Below are positions 1-8,449 of a DNA stretch of 31,373 nucleotides, in pieces. Source of the DNA: JAGVPT01 sp035500675. GTDB lineage: Bacteria > Bacteroidota > Ignavibacteria > UBA10030 > UBA8401. The first letter of the stretch is position 1. Every line of letters starts with the position of its first letter. The stretch spans positions 1 to 31,373 of the forward strand of contig DATJXA010000174.1 in assembly GCA_035500675.1 (NCBI GenBank). The letters are read 5' to 3'. The notes beneath the pieces are model-generated. The model made no database searches, was not told where the DNA came from, and worked only from the letters and a program-made list of their open reading frames with translations. A program made the translations under genes and the position numbers.

Positions 1-1728
1 TGCGAGGTTTTCTCCTTCATAAGGAATTTTTTCGGCAAAGCGAAGGCACAACTCCATTCCCTCCTCAAGATTTGCTTTGAACTCGCGTAATTTCTTTACT
101 TCCATATCGGAGAAGCCGCAATGCCGTACGAGCTTTTCAAAGTAGTCGACGTACATTTGTATCTCTTTTGCGAACATGTGCGGGCGTTCTTGAGGAACGA
201 GCGATCCACCTCTTCCATAGATATGGTCGACCATTTCCTTCAGCGTGTAGAGTTTTGTAAACCATGCGATGTTTGGGCCAGGGCAAATTGCTTGCGGCGA
301 TTTCGATGCCTCGACGATCCCGAGGGCGATCAATGCGCCGTTTCCCAGATGTTCGCAGAGACACGCTTTGTCGATGACATCGTTCCGCGCTTCTTCCTTT
401 TTTGAATTCGGCATCGCGCCGCCGTCGATCTCTTTCAGCTTTAGCTCCTGGTATTCTCGAGATGCGAGGCAGATCGGAACCGTCGTATACTCGGTATTCG
501 AGATGAGGAAGCCTTTAGGACACGACGAACCGGGTTTCCCTTCATCGGCTTTTTTGCGGATCGAGATCTCCGACCCGCTCCGCCGGATATTATTGAAAGG
601 AACGCCGAGCGGAGAAAAATCGCTCAAGTAGAGATCGTCCTCACCGGCTTGCCTCAACAACTCCCGCGTTGCGTCGTCCACGCATGTCGCCTCCGGCACA
701 AGCAAGAAAGGACTCGCCCAACCGGTTCGATCCATTCCAAAATCCTCCATCATTCTGCGCGCCTCTCCGTTCGTCCCGATTCCCCCTTGCACGGTGATCA
801 AAGGCCGGGTGTCTGCATCCTTCGGATACTCCCATCCCATCATCGCATAATATCGTTGGACGAGCGGCTGAAATTCCGCAACAAGTTGGTCTCGCTTTTC
901 TCTGAATTCTTTCAGAAGGCTTGGCAGGAGGTACCCGTTCGAGGCAAAGGCATGTCCGCCGCAATTCAGGCCCGACTCGATCCGGAACTCGAATACCTCG
1001 AGACCTTTCTTTGCAAGAAGTTTTCCCTGGACGAGCGTCGACCGGAAATCGGTCACTTTTAAAATTATTTTCTTTTTGATCTCGCCCGACGCATCCCGAT
1101 AAAAATCTTTGAAGCGGGTCATGTAGCCGAAAAGACTCTGGTTGATGCCGGCGGAAAGGACGATGCCCGACCGCAGCGTGCTGTTTGCGTAGCCCCTGAA
1201 GGCTGCTTTTGCATCGCTGAATTCCTCGCTGAGCGGTTTGCCGTGCTTATCGAGGTTGATCCGGTCCAACTTTACCATGATGTTCACGTCGATGGAGCCG
1301 GGAACCATCGCACGCGTCAGTTTTTCCTGAAGCGCGTCGCGCTCGGAACCCGGTTTCATGCCGACGAGTTTCTGATATTCTCGCTTCGGATGCGCATGAT
1401 CCGGCAACAGGTCGAAATATTTCTTTTTGTCATTTTCGGCGAAAAATGGGAGCTGCTTCACTGTCTCCATTTTTCTGTGGACGATCTCGCCGACCGTTTC
1501 GAGATAGGCAGTGATTCGTTTCGCTCTGCCGTCTTCTGCATAACGAGGAATTTTCGTATACGGGATGCTGAATTTTTCGCTGTAATGCTTTCGGATCCTT
1601 TCGAGCAACAGATCGTCGACGATCGAAATGACCGAGGTGATGCCCAACGGAGCAACACGGATCGGCGTGTCGACAGAGTGTCCCGTCCCCATCACCGGAA
1701 TGTGGAATGTATGATAATAGCTGTTCAC
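1..1728 (-). CDS. FMN-barrel (nitronate monooxygenase-like) protein with Cys-rich C-terminal part, 3' end outside window
   Basis: The minus-strand frame is open from 1728 to the window edge (576 codons, no stop), so the C-terminus is missing. The start is GTG at 1726-1728 with GGGAG just upstream; no in-frame ATG lies between it and the preceding stop. I do not recognise a named family with certainty. Two segments recall FMN-dependent TIM-barrel enzymes of the nitronate monooxygenase type: ESGLNCGGHAF (residues 251-261; compare the EAGGH motif) and VQGGIGTNGEARRM (313-326), followed by WASPFLLVPEA (337-347; compare GTRFLATPEA). The N-terminus IRVAPLGITSVIS (23-35) would fit a first barrel strand. 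The part after the barrel-like region has Cys at 403, 420, 456, 458, 482, 537 and 561, including a CLC pair and CPGPN, which could bind metal or an Fe-S cluster (inference). The gene stands alone, with a long leader. Function is uncertain. Confidence 0.55.
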   Translation of the reverse strand, partial: MNSYYHTFHIPVMGTGHSVDTPIRVAPLGITSVISIVDDLLLERIRKHYSEKFSIPYTKIPRYAEDGRAKRITAYLETVGEIVHRKMETVKQLPFFAENDKKKYFDLLPDHAHPKREYQKLVGMKPGSERDALQEKLTRAMVPGSIDVNIMVKLDRINLDKHGKPLSEEFSDAKAAFRGYANSTLRSGIVLSAGINQSLFGYMTRFKDFYRDASGEIKKKIILKVTDFRSTLVQGKLLAKKGLEVFEFRIESGLNCGGHAFASNGYLLPSLLKEFREKRDQLVAEFQPLVQRYYAMMGWEYPKDADTRPLITVQGGIGTNGEARRMMEDFGMDRTGWASPFLLVPEATCVDDATRELLRQAGEDDLYLSDFSPLGVPFNNIRRSGSEISIRKKADEGKPGSSCPKGFLISNTEYTTVPICLASREYQELKLKEIDGGAMPNSKKEEARNDVIDKACLCEHLGNGALIALGIVEASKSPQAICPGPNIAWFTKLYTLKEMVDHIYGRGGSLVPQERPHMFAKEIQMYVDYFEKLVRHCGFSDMEVKKLREFKANLEEGMELCLRFAEKIPYEGENLA

Positions 1729-2036
1729 GGTTCTCCCGAGAGCTGATGATAAAACGGACAGTGGTTTGTTCTGCTCATGCAGAAAGTGATCAGTTTTTCA
1801 CCCGTGTGGAATGAGTAAATGCCATTCAGACAGATTTCGTCGAATAAGACGCACGGCGATAGCGTGCATTTTCCAGTGGGATGAAAGATCAGGAGAGATC
1901 CGATAGGTCGGAAGACTGGAAGCAGTCAAAGCTACGAGACATGAGCCATTGCTTTAATGTACAGAATTTTCTTTCTGATTCAAACTTTTTTGCATATTAA
2001 TTTAATGGCCGAACGAGGAAGGGATATTCCCTAGAG
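1729..2036. other. 308-bp intergenic stretch without a gene
   Basis: No credible small gene was found on either strand. Read on the minus strand, it holds the 3' flank of the RsbRD_N-like gene, a weak AGGGA/TCCCT inverted repeat near 2018-2030, a candidate promoter at 1956-1983 and then about 220 nt of possible untranslated leader before the GTG at 1728. I saw no riboswitch or strong terminator hairpin in it. Confidence 0.5.
1956..1983 (-). promoter_or_regulatory. Candidate sigma-70-like promoter for the 1-1728 gene
   Basis: On the minus strand TTGAAT (1978-1983) and TACATT (1956-1961) are 16 bp apart; each matches four of six consensus positions. The surrounding DNA is AT-rich, and this is the best pair in the gap. 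It would give a leader of roughly 220 nt. Weak, inferred from motif only. Confidence 0.25.
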
Positions 2037-2495
2037 TTATGTGCCGCCGGTTCCCGAGAAGAGCGAATGAAGGTCGAGCGAGGGGACTTTCGACTTGCTT
2101 GCGAGCGAAACGTACGTCCGGGCGAGCATGTCCTTCCCAGCCCCGAGAACGGTGCTGACGAGGCCCAGCGCCTCGGCGAATTGTTCTGCCGGAAGGTTTT
2201 TCAAAATTCTTTTCCAGATGGCCTCTTCGAGAACGTTAAATGCGGTTTGGACCTCAGACAGATCGAACCCGGCTTCGAACCGTTCCCGTGCGACCGTTTC
2301 CGCATGAGCGACCATCGGTCCGAGATTTTTTTCCTTGACGGCTCGGACCGCCAGACCATAGAGGGCTTTCAATCGTTGGCGGGTATTTTCTTCTCCCGAT
2401 TTTTCGTAGTGGGTCAGATGCGCACGGGAGATACCGGTTTCCGCATCGGAGAGAATTTCCGATGACTGAGTACTCAGGAGTTCTGCTAGATTCAT
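2037..2495 (-). CDS. Free-standing RsbRD_N-like sensor domain protein
   Basis: The 152-residue protein starts MNLAELLSTQSSEIL and is predicted all-helical. It resembles the RsbRD_N sensory domain (a four-helix bundle found at the N-terminus of stressosome RsbR-type proteins and some kinases): helix 1 of about 15 residues ends near SSEIL, a YEKSGEENTRQRLKAL segment follows, then AHAETVARERFEAGFDLSEV (residues about 63-82), a signature of that family, and a long C-terminal helix pair. No STAS, kinase or other output domain follows, so the protein is only the sensor bundle. It starts 28 nt after the ilvD stop and is probably co-transcribed with it; no good Shine-Dalgarno is visible. Role unknown; a partner-binding or ligand-sensing role is inference. 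Confidence 0.6.
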   Translation of the reverse strand: MNLAELLSTQSSEILSDAETGISRAHLTHYEKSGEENTRQRLKALYGLAVRAVKEKNLGPMVAHAETVARERFEAGFDLSEVQTAFNVLEEAIWKRILKNLPAEQFAEALGLVSTVLGAGKDMLARTYVSLASKSKVPSLDLHSLFSGTGGT

Positions 2496-2523
2496 GGCTA
2501 TACGCGTAGATGGTTGATGCGAT

Positions 2524-4206
2524 TTATCCGCCGTCGGTCACACATCCTTCCGACGCCGACGAGACGGTGAGGATATATTTATAGAGCATTCCATTTTTTG
2601 CTTTGAATGGAGGCGCTTTCCATTCCTTGAGTCGCTTGGCGATGGTTTTCTTCGGCACGTCAAGTGTGAGTGATTTTTTTTCGGCGTCAATCGTCACGTT
2701 GTCGCCGTTCTTGACGACCGCCAAAACGCCGCCGGCCTGCGCTTCGGGCGTGATATGTCCGACCACGAATCCGTGAGTGCCGCCTGAAAACCGTCCGTCG
2801 GTGATCAATGCGACGCTCTTGCCTAGACCGGCGCCCATGATCGCCGAGGTCACCGTGAGCATCTCACGCATTCCCGGTCCCCCCTTCGGTCCTTCGTAGC
2901 GGATCACCACCACATCGCCGGCCTTGATTTTCTTCTTCTCCAAAGCAGTGAGGGTCTCCTCCTCGGAGTTATAAACTTTGGCCGGTCCCGAAAACCGCAG
3001 CCCCTCTTTCCCGGTGATCTTTGCGACAGCGCCTTCTTTCGCAAGGTTTCCATAGAGGATTTGGATGTGCCCGGTCTTCTTGATCGGCTGAGAGAGAGGG
3101 AAAATTATCTTCTGGCCCTCTTGGAGTCCGGGAAGGTCTTCAAGATTTTCTTCCAGCGTCTTCCCCGTTACGGTCAGGCAGGAGCCGTCGAGGAATTTTT
3201 CTTTCAACAGCATCTTTTGAAGCGCCGGGATCCCACCGATGGCCTGTAGATCTTCCATAACGTACTTCCCGCTCGGCTTGAGGTCGGCGATGTATGGCAC
3301 GCGATCGCTGATCTTTTGGAAATCATCGATCGTCAACTTTACGCCGACAGATTTTGCAATGGCGATGAGATGGAGAACTGCATTTGTCGAGCCGCCGAGC
3401 GCGATGACGACGGTGATGGCGTTGAGGAATGCTTTCTTTGTCATGATAGCGCGCGGCGTGATGTCCCTTTCCAACAAATGAAGAATGGCCTTCCCCACGT
3501 TCTTGCACTCGTTGATTTTTTCTTCGCTTGTCGCCGGCGTTGAAGAGCTGTATGGCAGGCTCATCCCCAACGATTCGATCGCCGAAGCCAGCGTGTTCGC
3601 CGTATACATGCCGCCGCACGCGCCCTGGCCGGGGCACGCATGATGGAGCACGTCATGGAGTTCGCCCTCATTCACCTTTCCGGCAATAAATTGTCCATAA
3701 CATTCGAATGCAGAGACGATATCGAGCGCCTTCCCGCCGAAATGCCCGGCGCGAATCGTCCCTCCGTAGATCATGATGCTCGGCCTGTTCAACCGTCCCA
3801 TTGCCATGACGGAACCGGGCATATTCTTGTCGCACCCGGGGAGGGAGATATTTGCGTCGTACCATTGCGCGCGCATCACTGCTTCAATAGAGTCGGCGAT
3901 GATTTCGCGCGATGGAAGAGAGGCCTTCATTCCTTCGGTCCCCATCGCCATTCCGTCGCTGACGCCGATCGTGTTGAAAATTAATCCGACCAAGCCGGCT
4001 TCCTGCACCCCTTGCTTGACAATTTTTGCAAGGTCGTTGAGATGCATGTTGCATGTGTTTCCCTCCCACCCCATGCTCGCGATGCCGACCTGCGCTTTTT
4101 TCATATCGTCGTCCGTAAGTCCGATGCCGTACAGCATCGCCCGCGAGCCGACCTGAGATTTCTTCTGGGTAAGTTGTGAACTGTATTTATTGAGCTGATG
4201 TCCCAC
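2524..4206 (-). CDS. ilvD: Dihydroxy-acid dehydratase IlvD
   Basis: IlvD removes water from 2,3-dihydroxy-isovalerate and 2,3-dihydroxy-3-methylvalerate, the third common step of valine, isoleucine and leucine synthesis in the cytosol. The 560 residues match the usual length. Family motifs are GNTCNMH (Cys52), LPGCDKNMPG (Cys125), GACGGMYTANT (Cys197), GGSTNAVLHL and GRFSGGTHGFVVGH near the C-terminus. The three cysteines 52, 125 and 197 are those expected for a [2Fe-2S] type dehydratase; Cys191 also lies beside Cys197. The start is GTG at 4204-4206, with AGAAGGAGT eight bases upstream. No other ilv or leu gene lies in the window, so this gene is detached from a branched-chain operon here. 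The RsbRD_N-like gene follows after 28 nt. Function is secure. Confidence 0.97.
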   Translation of the reverse strand: MGHQLNKYSSQLTQKKSQVGSRAMLYGIGLTDDDMKKAQVGIASMGWEGNTCNMHLNDLAKIVKQGVQEAGLVGLIFNTIGVSDGMAMGTEGMKASLPSREIIADSIEAVMRAQWYDANISLPGCDKNMPGSVMAMGRLNRPSIMIYGGTIRAGHFGGKALDIVSAFECYGQFIAGKVNEGELHDVLHHACPGQGACGGMYTANTLASAIESLGMSLPYSSSTPATSEEKINECKNVGKAILHLLERDITPRAIMTKKAFLNAITVVIALGGSTNAVLHLIAIAKSVGVKLTIDDFQKISDRVPYIADLKPSGKYVMEDLQAIGGIPALQKMLLKEKFLDGSCLTVTGKTLEENLEDLPGLQEGQKIIFPLSQPIKKTGHIQILYGNLAKEGAVAKITGKEGLRFSGPAKVYNSEEETLTALEKKKIKAGDVVVIRYEGPKGGPGMREMLTVTSAIMGAGLGKSVALITDGRFSGGTHGFVVGHITPEAQAGGVLAVVKNGDNVTIDAEKKSLTLDVPKKTIAKRLKEWKAPPFKAKNGMLYKYILTVSSASEGCVTDGG

Positions 4207-4232
4207 TGTGAGCGACTCCTTCTGAAAAACTT

Positions 4233-4261
4233 TCTATAATTTTAATGAGAGACGATGATAA
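4233..4261 (-). promoter_or_regulatory. Candidate ilvD promoter
   Basis: On the minus strand TTATCA (4256-4261) and TATAGA (4233-4238) are 17 bp apart in an AT-rich gap, ending about 27 bp upstream of the ilvD start. Each hexamer matches four of six sigma-70 positions. No leader peptide rich in Leu/Ile/Val codons was seen. Low confidence. Confidence 0.3.
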
Positions 4262-4329
4262 AGTATTAAAACTCTGCTTCAGCTTCAATGTGTATTTTCT
4301 CGATGCGTATGAACGCGCGATCCCAGCCA

Positions 4330-4776
4330 CTAGTGCTCGACCATTGAAACTGCCCTACGCACAATTTCAAGGTCGCTTTTGCCGGTGAACCCGCTGAAGC
4401 CGACCGAAAGAGTTCGACCATCTTTTAGCAGGACCGGCTGACCGCCCTGCCATCCGATAAGATCGGGAAGCGGGATTCCGAAGCGGTCGGCGTCTACTTC
4501 GTTGTTGAATACTTTCTTTTCATACTCGCCCGTTTTCATTCCCGTGATCCACGTTTGACTTGCTTTGAGCCATGCAACCCGAAACAGGTTGCGCACTTTG
4601 TTCCTGTCTTCTCCAAACATTTTTCCGTGCACAGTTCCATCCTCCTCGAGGATGCACACCGCACAATTTCCCCCGCTTTTCGCCTTGTCTTCTGGATTCT
4701 TTGCGTACTCGGGCACAAGGCCCGCTAATGCCGATAAGATATTCTCTATCGCGCCGTCGGATTTTTTTACAGGCAT
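4330..4776 (-). CDS. GlcG/HbpS-family (DUF336) haem-binding-like protein
   Basis: A 148-residue cytosolic-looking protein of the GlcG/HbpS fold, once called DUF336. Some members bind haem or cobalamin, or sit in small-molecule pathways; substrates differ and most are unassigned. The family pattern shows in the A..KA..A..T run (FRVAWLKASQTWITGMKTGE, residues about 67-86), the PDLIGWQGGQPV segment (108-119) and the glycine-rich end VGFSGFTGKSDLEIV. Length is typical. No signal peptide is present, unlike secreted HbpS. The start ATG at 4774-4776 has GAGAGGAT upstream. It lies 155 nt after a TonB-dependent receptor gene and 123 nt before ilvD. A link with the receptor, for example haem handling, is possible but unproven. 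Confidence 0.8.
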   Translation of the reverse strand: MPVKKSDGAIENILSALAGLVPEYAKNPEDKAKSGGNCAVCILEEDGTVHGKMFGEDRNKVRNLFRVAWLKASQTWITGMKTGEYEKKVFNNEVDADRFGIPLPDLIGWQGGQPVLLKDGRTLSVGFSGFTGKSDLEIVRRAVSMVEH

Positions 4777-4931
4777 ATCTATCCTCTCTTGTTCTTACGT
4801 GAGCCAGTGAAAATATTTTTTTAGAAATTGCAGCATGCTTGGCAAGGCCGTTTCAGTTGTCGCGGGTTTGATATTGAAGAAATAGATTACTCAACTCCTG
4901 GAATTTCTCATCGATCTCTTGCGGAAACCTT

Positions 4932-7448
4932 CTACAAACCTACTTCGGTGCTTAGCCCAAACCGGATTCTTCTGCCGATGTAATATGCGCCGGGGTCTCC
5001 CAACTCGCCGCCAATCATGCCCGAAGAATCCTCCCATTTGACATTCCGCACATTAAACACATTACGGGCGTCGACAAAAAGGACAAGGTCGAGGTAACGC
5101 GCAACGTCGAAATGAAATGGCTTGGAAATTTTCAGATCGAGATTGCTGTAGCTGGGCATCCTGGCATTGTTAGGCATGAAAGCAAGCGACGTATCCAATG
5201 GTGTAAAGCCATCGAGCGATGGATAATACGTATACGGCCGGCCGGTATGAAAATGATAAAAGGCGCGGCAGAGAATTTCGTACGGCAAGTGGATCGCTGC
5301 ATTTACTTTAACTGTGTGGCGCTGATCCCAGCTTAAAGGATATGGTGCCAGCACCGGTGGAAAGCCCCACTGCAACAGATTGAGCCCCTGGTTTGCGTTA
5401 TCGCTAACTCCCTCGGCCAACATATAGGTGTAGGAAACATCTCCTGTTAACCAGCCTCCGCGCTCACGGGAGAAAACGATCTCAACACCGTTGACGTCGG
5501 CGAAGGAATTGTTGACGTACTCTGCAAAACCGTAATCGCCGGCGTATTTACTGTCTGTAGGAAGGAATGTCTTCGAATCTATCAGATTCTTGCTTTCCTT
5601 CTTGAAATAGGTTACCGAACCGACAACGTTTTCCGTAAGGACCTGCTTCACGCTAAATTCCCAGGCTTTCGTTCGTTCAGGATCCAGATTTGGATTCCCC
5701 ACGACGGCGCTGATCCCTTTTTGAAGCGTTACAGCGTCGAGTCCTGAATAGAGATAGTTGAACAGCGGGAATTGGAAATAATAACCGTAATTCACAAAGA
5801 AGAAACCGTTCTCAGAATACGGAACGGAAAACCCAAAGCGCGGGCTGAATTGGTATTTAAGTTGCGCCGGTACGTAATGACTGAGGAGAAGCTGGTATTC
5901 GTTCGGTTGCACTGGTACCAGCTCGAATGCCGGCCTCCTCGCAGTCGGATTCAGGAAATCGTACCGCACACCAGTGCTGACGGTTGCATTTTCGACGGTA
6001 TATTTATTTTCCAGATAAAGACTTCCTGATTTCGGAAAGAAACGATATTGCGTACTGAAGTTCAGCGGCGGGTCCGACAAAACAGGTTTCCCAAAGTACG
6101 TCGTTTGCGGTTCATATTTTTCGAGATCGGTCTGGATTTTATAGAAATTAAGTTCACCGCCGAATTTGAGGATATCGCTGGGGTAGACTTCGCTCGTGAA
6201 ATCTCCTTTCGCCGTGTAAATATCCTGCACAGTGTTGCTCCATGTCTGCTGGTCGCCTTTCAGCACATACTGGAGAAAGAAATCATAGTCGTATAGTTCT
6301 GAAGGATCGAAGTCGGGCTTGTCAACGCTTCCGATCCGGGTCACATTTTGGAAAGCGCTCAACCGAATTTCATAAAACGTGTGTTCCGACAGCGTGTGCG
6401 TTAATATCGTCGCAAGTCTGTATACATTGTGCTGGGTCGGCGGCAGGCCCGCGAGATTGAACCTCCAGCTGAAATCATACTGTTTCTCGTATTTGGAGGA
6501 ATAGAGGAATTGCGTGCTCAGCCGAATTGACTGCGAAGGGATGTAGTCGACCTTCGCCAGACCGTTCACTGTCTGCGAAAACGGCATCGAAAAGAAATTC
6601 TGGAGGTCCTGCCACCAGCGCGTTCCGTTCTCATTGTAATTCAAGGAGAGAAAATAGAAGACCGTATTCTCTTTGAGCGGACCGCTCGCGGAGAGTTCCG
6701 CTTCGCTTTCTTTATTGTTCGCGGTTCCATACCCTACGTTGTCCTTCAATAGACGGAGCGATGCCTCCGACGTATTCGAGCCGGATTTCGTAACAACGTT
6801 GACCACCCCCGATTCGGCATTTCCGTATTCAGCCTCAAACCCTCCCGTTTGCAATGCAACTTCCGCAATTGAACTGTTGGGAAGGTCCGCCCCGAGCCCT
6901 CCCTGCAGCATATCCTGAGCGGGCAATCCGTCGATGAGATAGAGCACTTCGGATGTTTTGCCGCCCCGCACATTCCCTTCAATCGTCGTACCGGGCTGAA
7001 ATCCAATGACATCGGAAAACGTGGTGACGGGTAGAACTTTGATCTCCTCGCTTCCGATCGTGTGGACTGTTCCGACGACATCCTTTTGAATCAGCGGCTT
7101 CTGGGCCTCGATGACGATCTCTTTCATCTCCACTGCAGAGGACTGCATGTCGATGACGACCTTTGTGCGCATATTTAAATTCACCTGAATATTTTCGTAC
7201 AACACCGGCGTGTAGCCGAGTATCTGAACATGGAGACCGTACGTTCCTACCTCAAGATTATAGAACACAAAGTGGCCGTCACCATCAGTAACTCGACCGT
7301 CCTTCGTCCCGGCGATGATCACGGTCGCTCCGGGGATCGGAGATCGGCTGTCTTTATCAATAACAGTTCCTTCGATAGTACCCGTTGTTCCTGCAATCGC
7401 AAAATTCGCGACTGCCAGAAGCAGCATACAAAGTTTATTGACACGCAT
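4932..7448 (-). CDS. TonB-dependent outer-membrane receptor with CarboxypepD_reg-like domain
   Basis: An 838-residue outer-membrane active-transport channel. Residues 1-19 form a signal peptide. Residues 22-105 are a carboxypeptidase-regulatory-like beta sandwich (GTIEGTVIDKDSRSPIPGAT, then GYTPVLYENIQV). Residues about 118-225 form the plug, with VRGGKTSEVLYLIDGLP and ALQTGGFEAEYGNAESG followed by VVNVVTKSG. The rest is a beta-barrel rich in alternating aromatic strands, with the classical NPNLDPERTKAWEFSVKQ segment and a closing RFGLSTEVGL strand. The N-terminal extension is typical of Bacteroidota and relatives. Substrate is not readable from sequence. The two tandem lipoprotein genes directly upstream (143 nt away) may encode accessory surface proteins. 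No RagB/SusD-like gene is present, so this is not a standard polysaccharide utilisation locus. Confidence 0.93.
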   Translation of the reverse strand: MRVNKLCMLLLAVANFAIAGTTGTIEGTVIDKDSRSPIPGATVIIAGTKDGRVTDGDGHFVFYNLEVGTYGLHVQILGYTPVLYENIQVNLNMRTKVVIDMQSSAVEMKEIVIEAQKPLIQKDVVGTVHTIGSEEIKVLPVTTFSDVIGFQPGTTIEGNVRGGKTSEVLYLIDGLPAQDMLQGGLGADLPNSSIAEVALQTGGFEAEYGNAESGVVNVVTKSGSNTSEASLRLLKDNVGYGTANNKESEAELSASGPLKENTVFYFLSLNYNENGTRWWQDLQNFFSMPFSQTVNGLAKVDYIPSQSIRLSTQFLYSSKYEKQYDFSWRFNLAGLPPTQHNVYRLATILTHTLSEHTFYEIRLSAFQNVTRIGSVDKPDFDPSELYDYDFFLQYVLKGDQQTWSNTVQDIYTAKGDFTSEVYPSDILKFGGELNFYKIQTDLEKYEPQTTYFGKPVLSDPPLNFSTQYRFFPKSGSLYLENKYTVENATVSTGVRYDFLNPTARRPAFELVPVQPNEYQLLLSHYVPAQLKYQFSPRFGFSVPYSENGFFFVNYGYYFQFPLFNYLYSGLDAVTLQKGISAVVGNPNLDPERTKAWEFSVKQVLTENVVGSVTYFKKESKNLIDSKTFLPTDSKYAGDYGFAEYVNNSFADVNGVEIVFSRERGGWLTGDVSYTYMLAEGVSDNANQGLNLLQWGFPPVLAPYPLSWDQRHTVKVNAAIHLPYEILCRAFYHFHTGRPYTYYPSLDGFTPLDTSLAFMPNNARMPSYSNLDLKISKPFHFDVARYLDLVLFVDARNVFNVRNVKWEDSSGMIGGELGDPGAYYIGRRIRFGLSTEVGL

Positions 7449-7591
7449 ATTGTGTTGTCAGAAATAACGCCGATGAAGTTGCATTAAAGGGTGGTCTATT
7501 GGGCAACGATGCTTGCATGAGCATTCCATGTATTTCGTTGCTCAAGCCACGCTGTTGTGAAAACTCTTGATCGACATGCAACCCGAAAAAG

Positions 7592-8242
7592 CTACCGTAA
7601 ATATTTAATCCTTCCATCGGTAATAATGTCAAAATCCTGTTCTCCGCTGAATGCCGAAGTGTGATCATACAATTGAACTGTGACGAGCACATGAATTTTT
7701 ATGGATGTTATTTTCAAGAGGTCATACCCATAGGGGCCGAAATATCGTTCGCTCACATAGTTGTTGATCTCGCGATAGACTCGATTTCCCTTACCATCTC
7801 TCAAATTCCATGAGACCTGAAGCCACAGGTCTTGGTTTGGATCCAATGTGAGAGTATTTTCTTTTGAATCATATGCCGTGCCGGGCTGAATATTATGTGC
7901 GGTAATCGGTATCACGGTGGTTTCTATTTCCGGATGGCCGGCTACTGAAATTTCGAATTGCCCCGAGACCGATGCAGCCCCGTAAAGGGTTTCCTGATAT
8001 TGGTTTAACTCAAAAAAATTGAACACGACAGGAGTCGGCGGCATAATCTCCAGGAGGCTGTCCGACTCAAAGTAATCGCCGTATTCCGCATACATCACGG
8101 TATCAAATGTCGCTGCTGGAACTATTGTCGCAATCGTCACAGACGGCGCAACGTAGGTTGGGAGGGGGTCATTGCATCCACCTCCGATCAAAGACACGAC
8201 CGCAAACACCTGTATGCCGATGAAAATATTTCTTCGTGTCAT
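7592..8242 (-). CDS. Putative lipoprotein, paralogue B of a tandem pair
   Basis: 216 residues with a short basic start (MTRRN), a hydrophobic stretch and VSLIGGGC at residue 23, a probable lipobox, so the mature protein would start at Cys23-Asn-Asp-Pro. No known domain was recognised; the body is beta-rich. It is closely related to the neighbour at 8450-9097: both share CNDPLPTY, DSLLEIMPP, NQYQETLYGAA, PAYDSK/TAYDSK, WNL(K/R)D.KGNR and KITS(M/I)KIHV. By eye about half of the positions are identical. No clear Shine-Dalgarno precedes the ATG. It lies between its paralogue and the TonB-dependent receptor, all in the same direction, suggesting a joint surface function. Function unknown. Confidence 0.75.
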   Translation of the reverse strand: MTRRNIFIGIQVFAVVSLIGGGCNDPLPTYVAPSVTIATIVPAATFDTVMYAEYGDYFESDSLLEIMPPTPVVFNFFELNQYQETLYGAASVSGQFEISVAGHPEIETTVIPITAHNIQPGTAYDSKENTLTLDPNQDLWLQVSWNLRDGKGNRVYREINNYVSERYFGPYGYDLLKITSIKIHVLVTVQLYDHTSAFSGEQDFDIITDGRIKYLR

Positions 8243-8449
8243 TCGCCGAGAAATGTCCCGATAGTGGTACTGAGGATTTTCACTAAAGCTTTACATGAAT
8301 ATCTGCGAAAATTTTGAATCGCCACTTCCAAAGACGCTGTTAAAAAATCGGCCGTTGTCAAAGCAAGGGCCTGGGAGCATTTTTCTTTTCATTCGTTCAA
8401 CCATTCCCGGCATGGAAAAATGATCTCCGCCGGCAGCCGACACAAAAAA

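Noticed and set aside
3300..3320. TGGCAC-N5-CGCTG as a possible sigma-54 promoter
   Set aside because: It lies inside ilvD, lacks the TTGC half and has no gene downstream in that orientation.
7435..7692. A possible 85-residue minus-strand protein bridging the lipoprotein end and the TonB receptor start
   Set aside because: It overlaps the 3' end of the lipoprotein gene and the receptor start, lacks a ribosome-binding site and has no protein-like pattern.
8243..8449. TTGACA in the spacer between the two lipoprotein genes as a promoter
   Set aside because: No acceptable -10 hexamer lies 16-18 bp downstream on the same strand.
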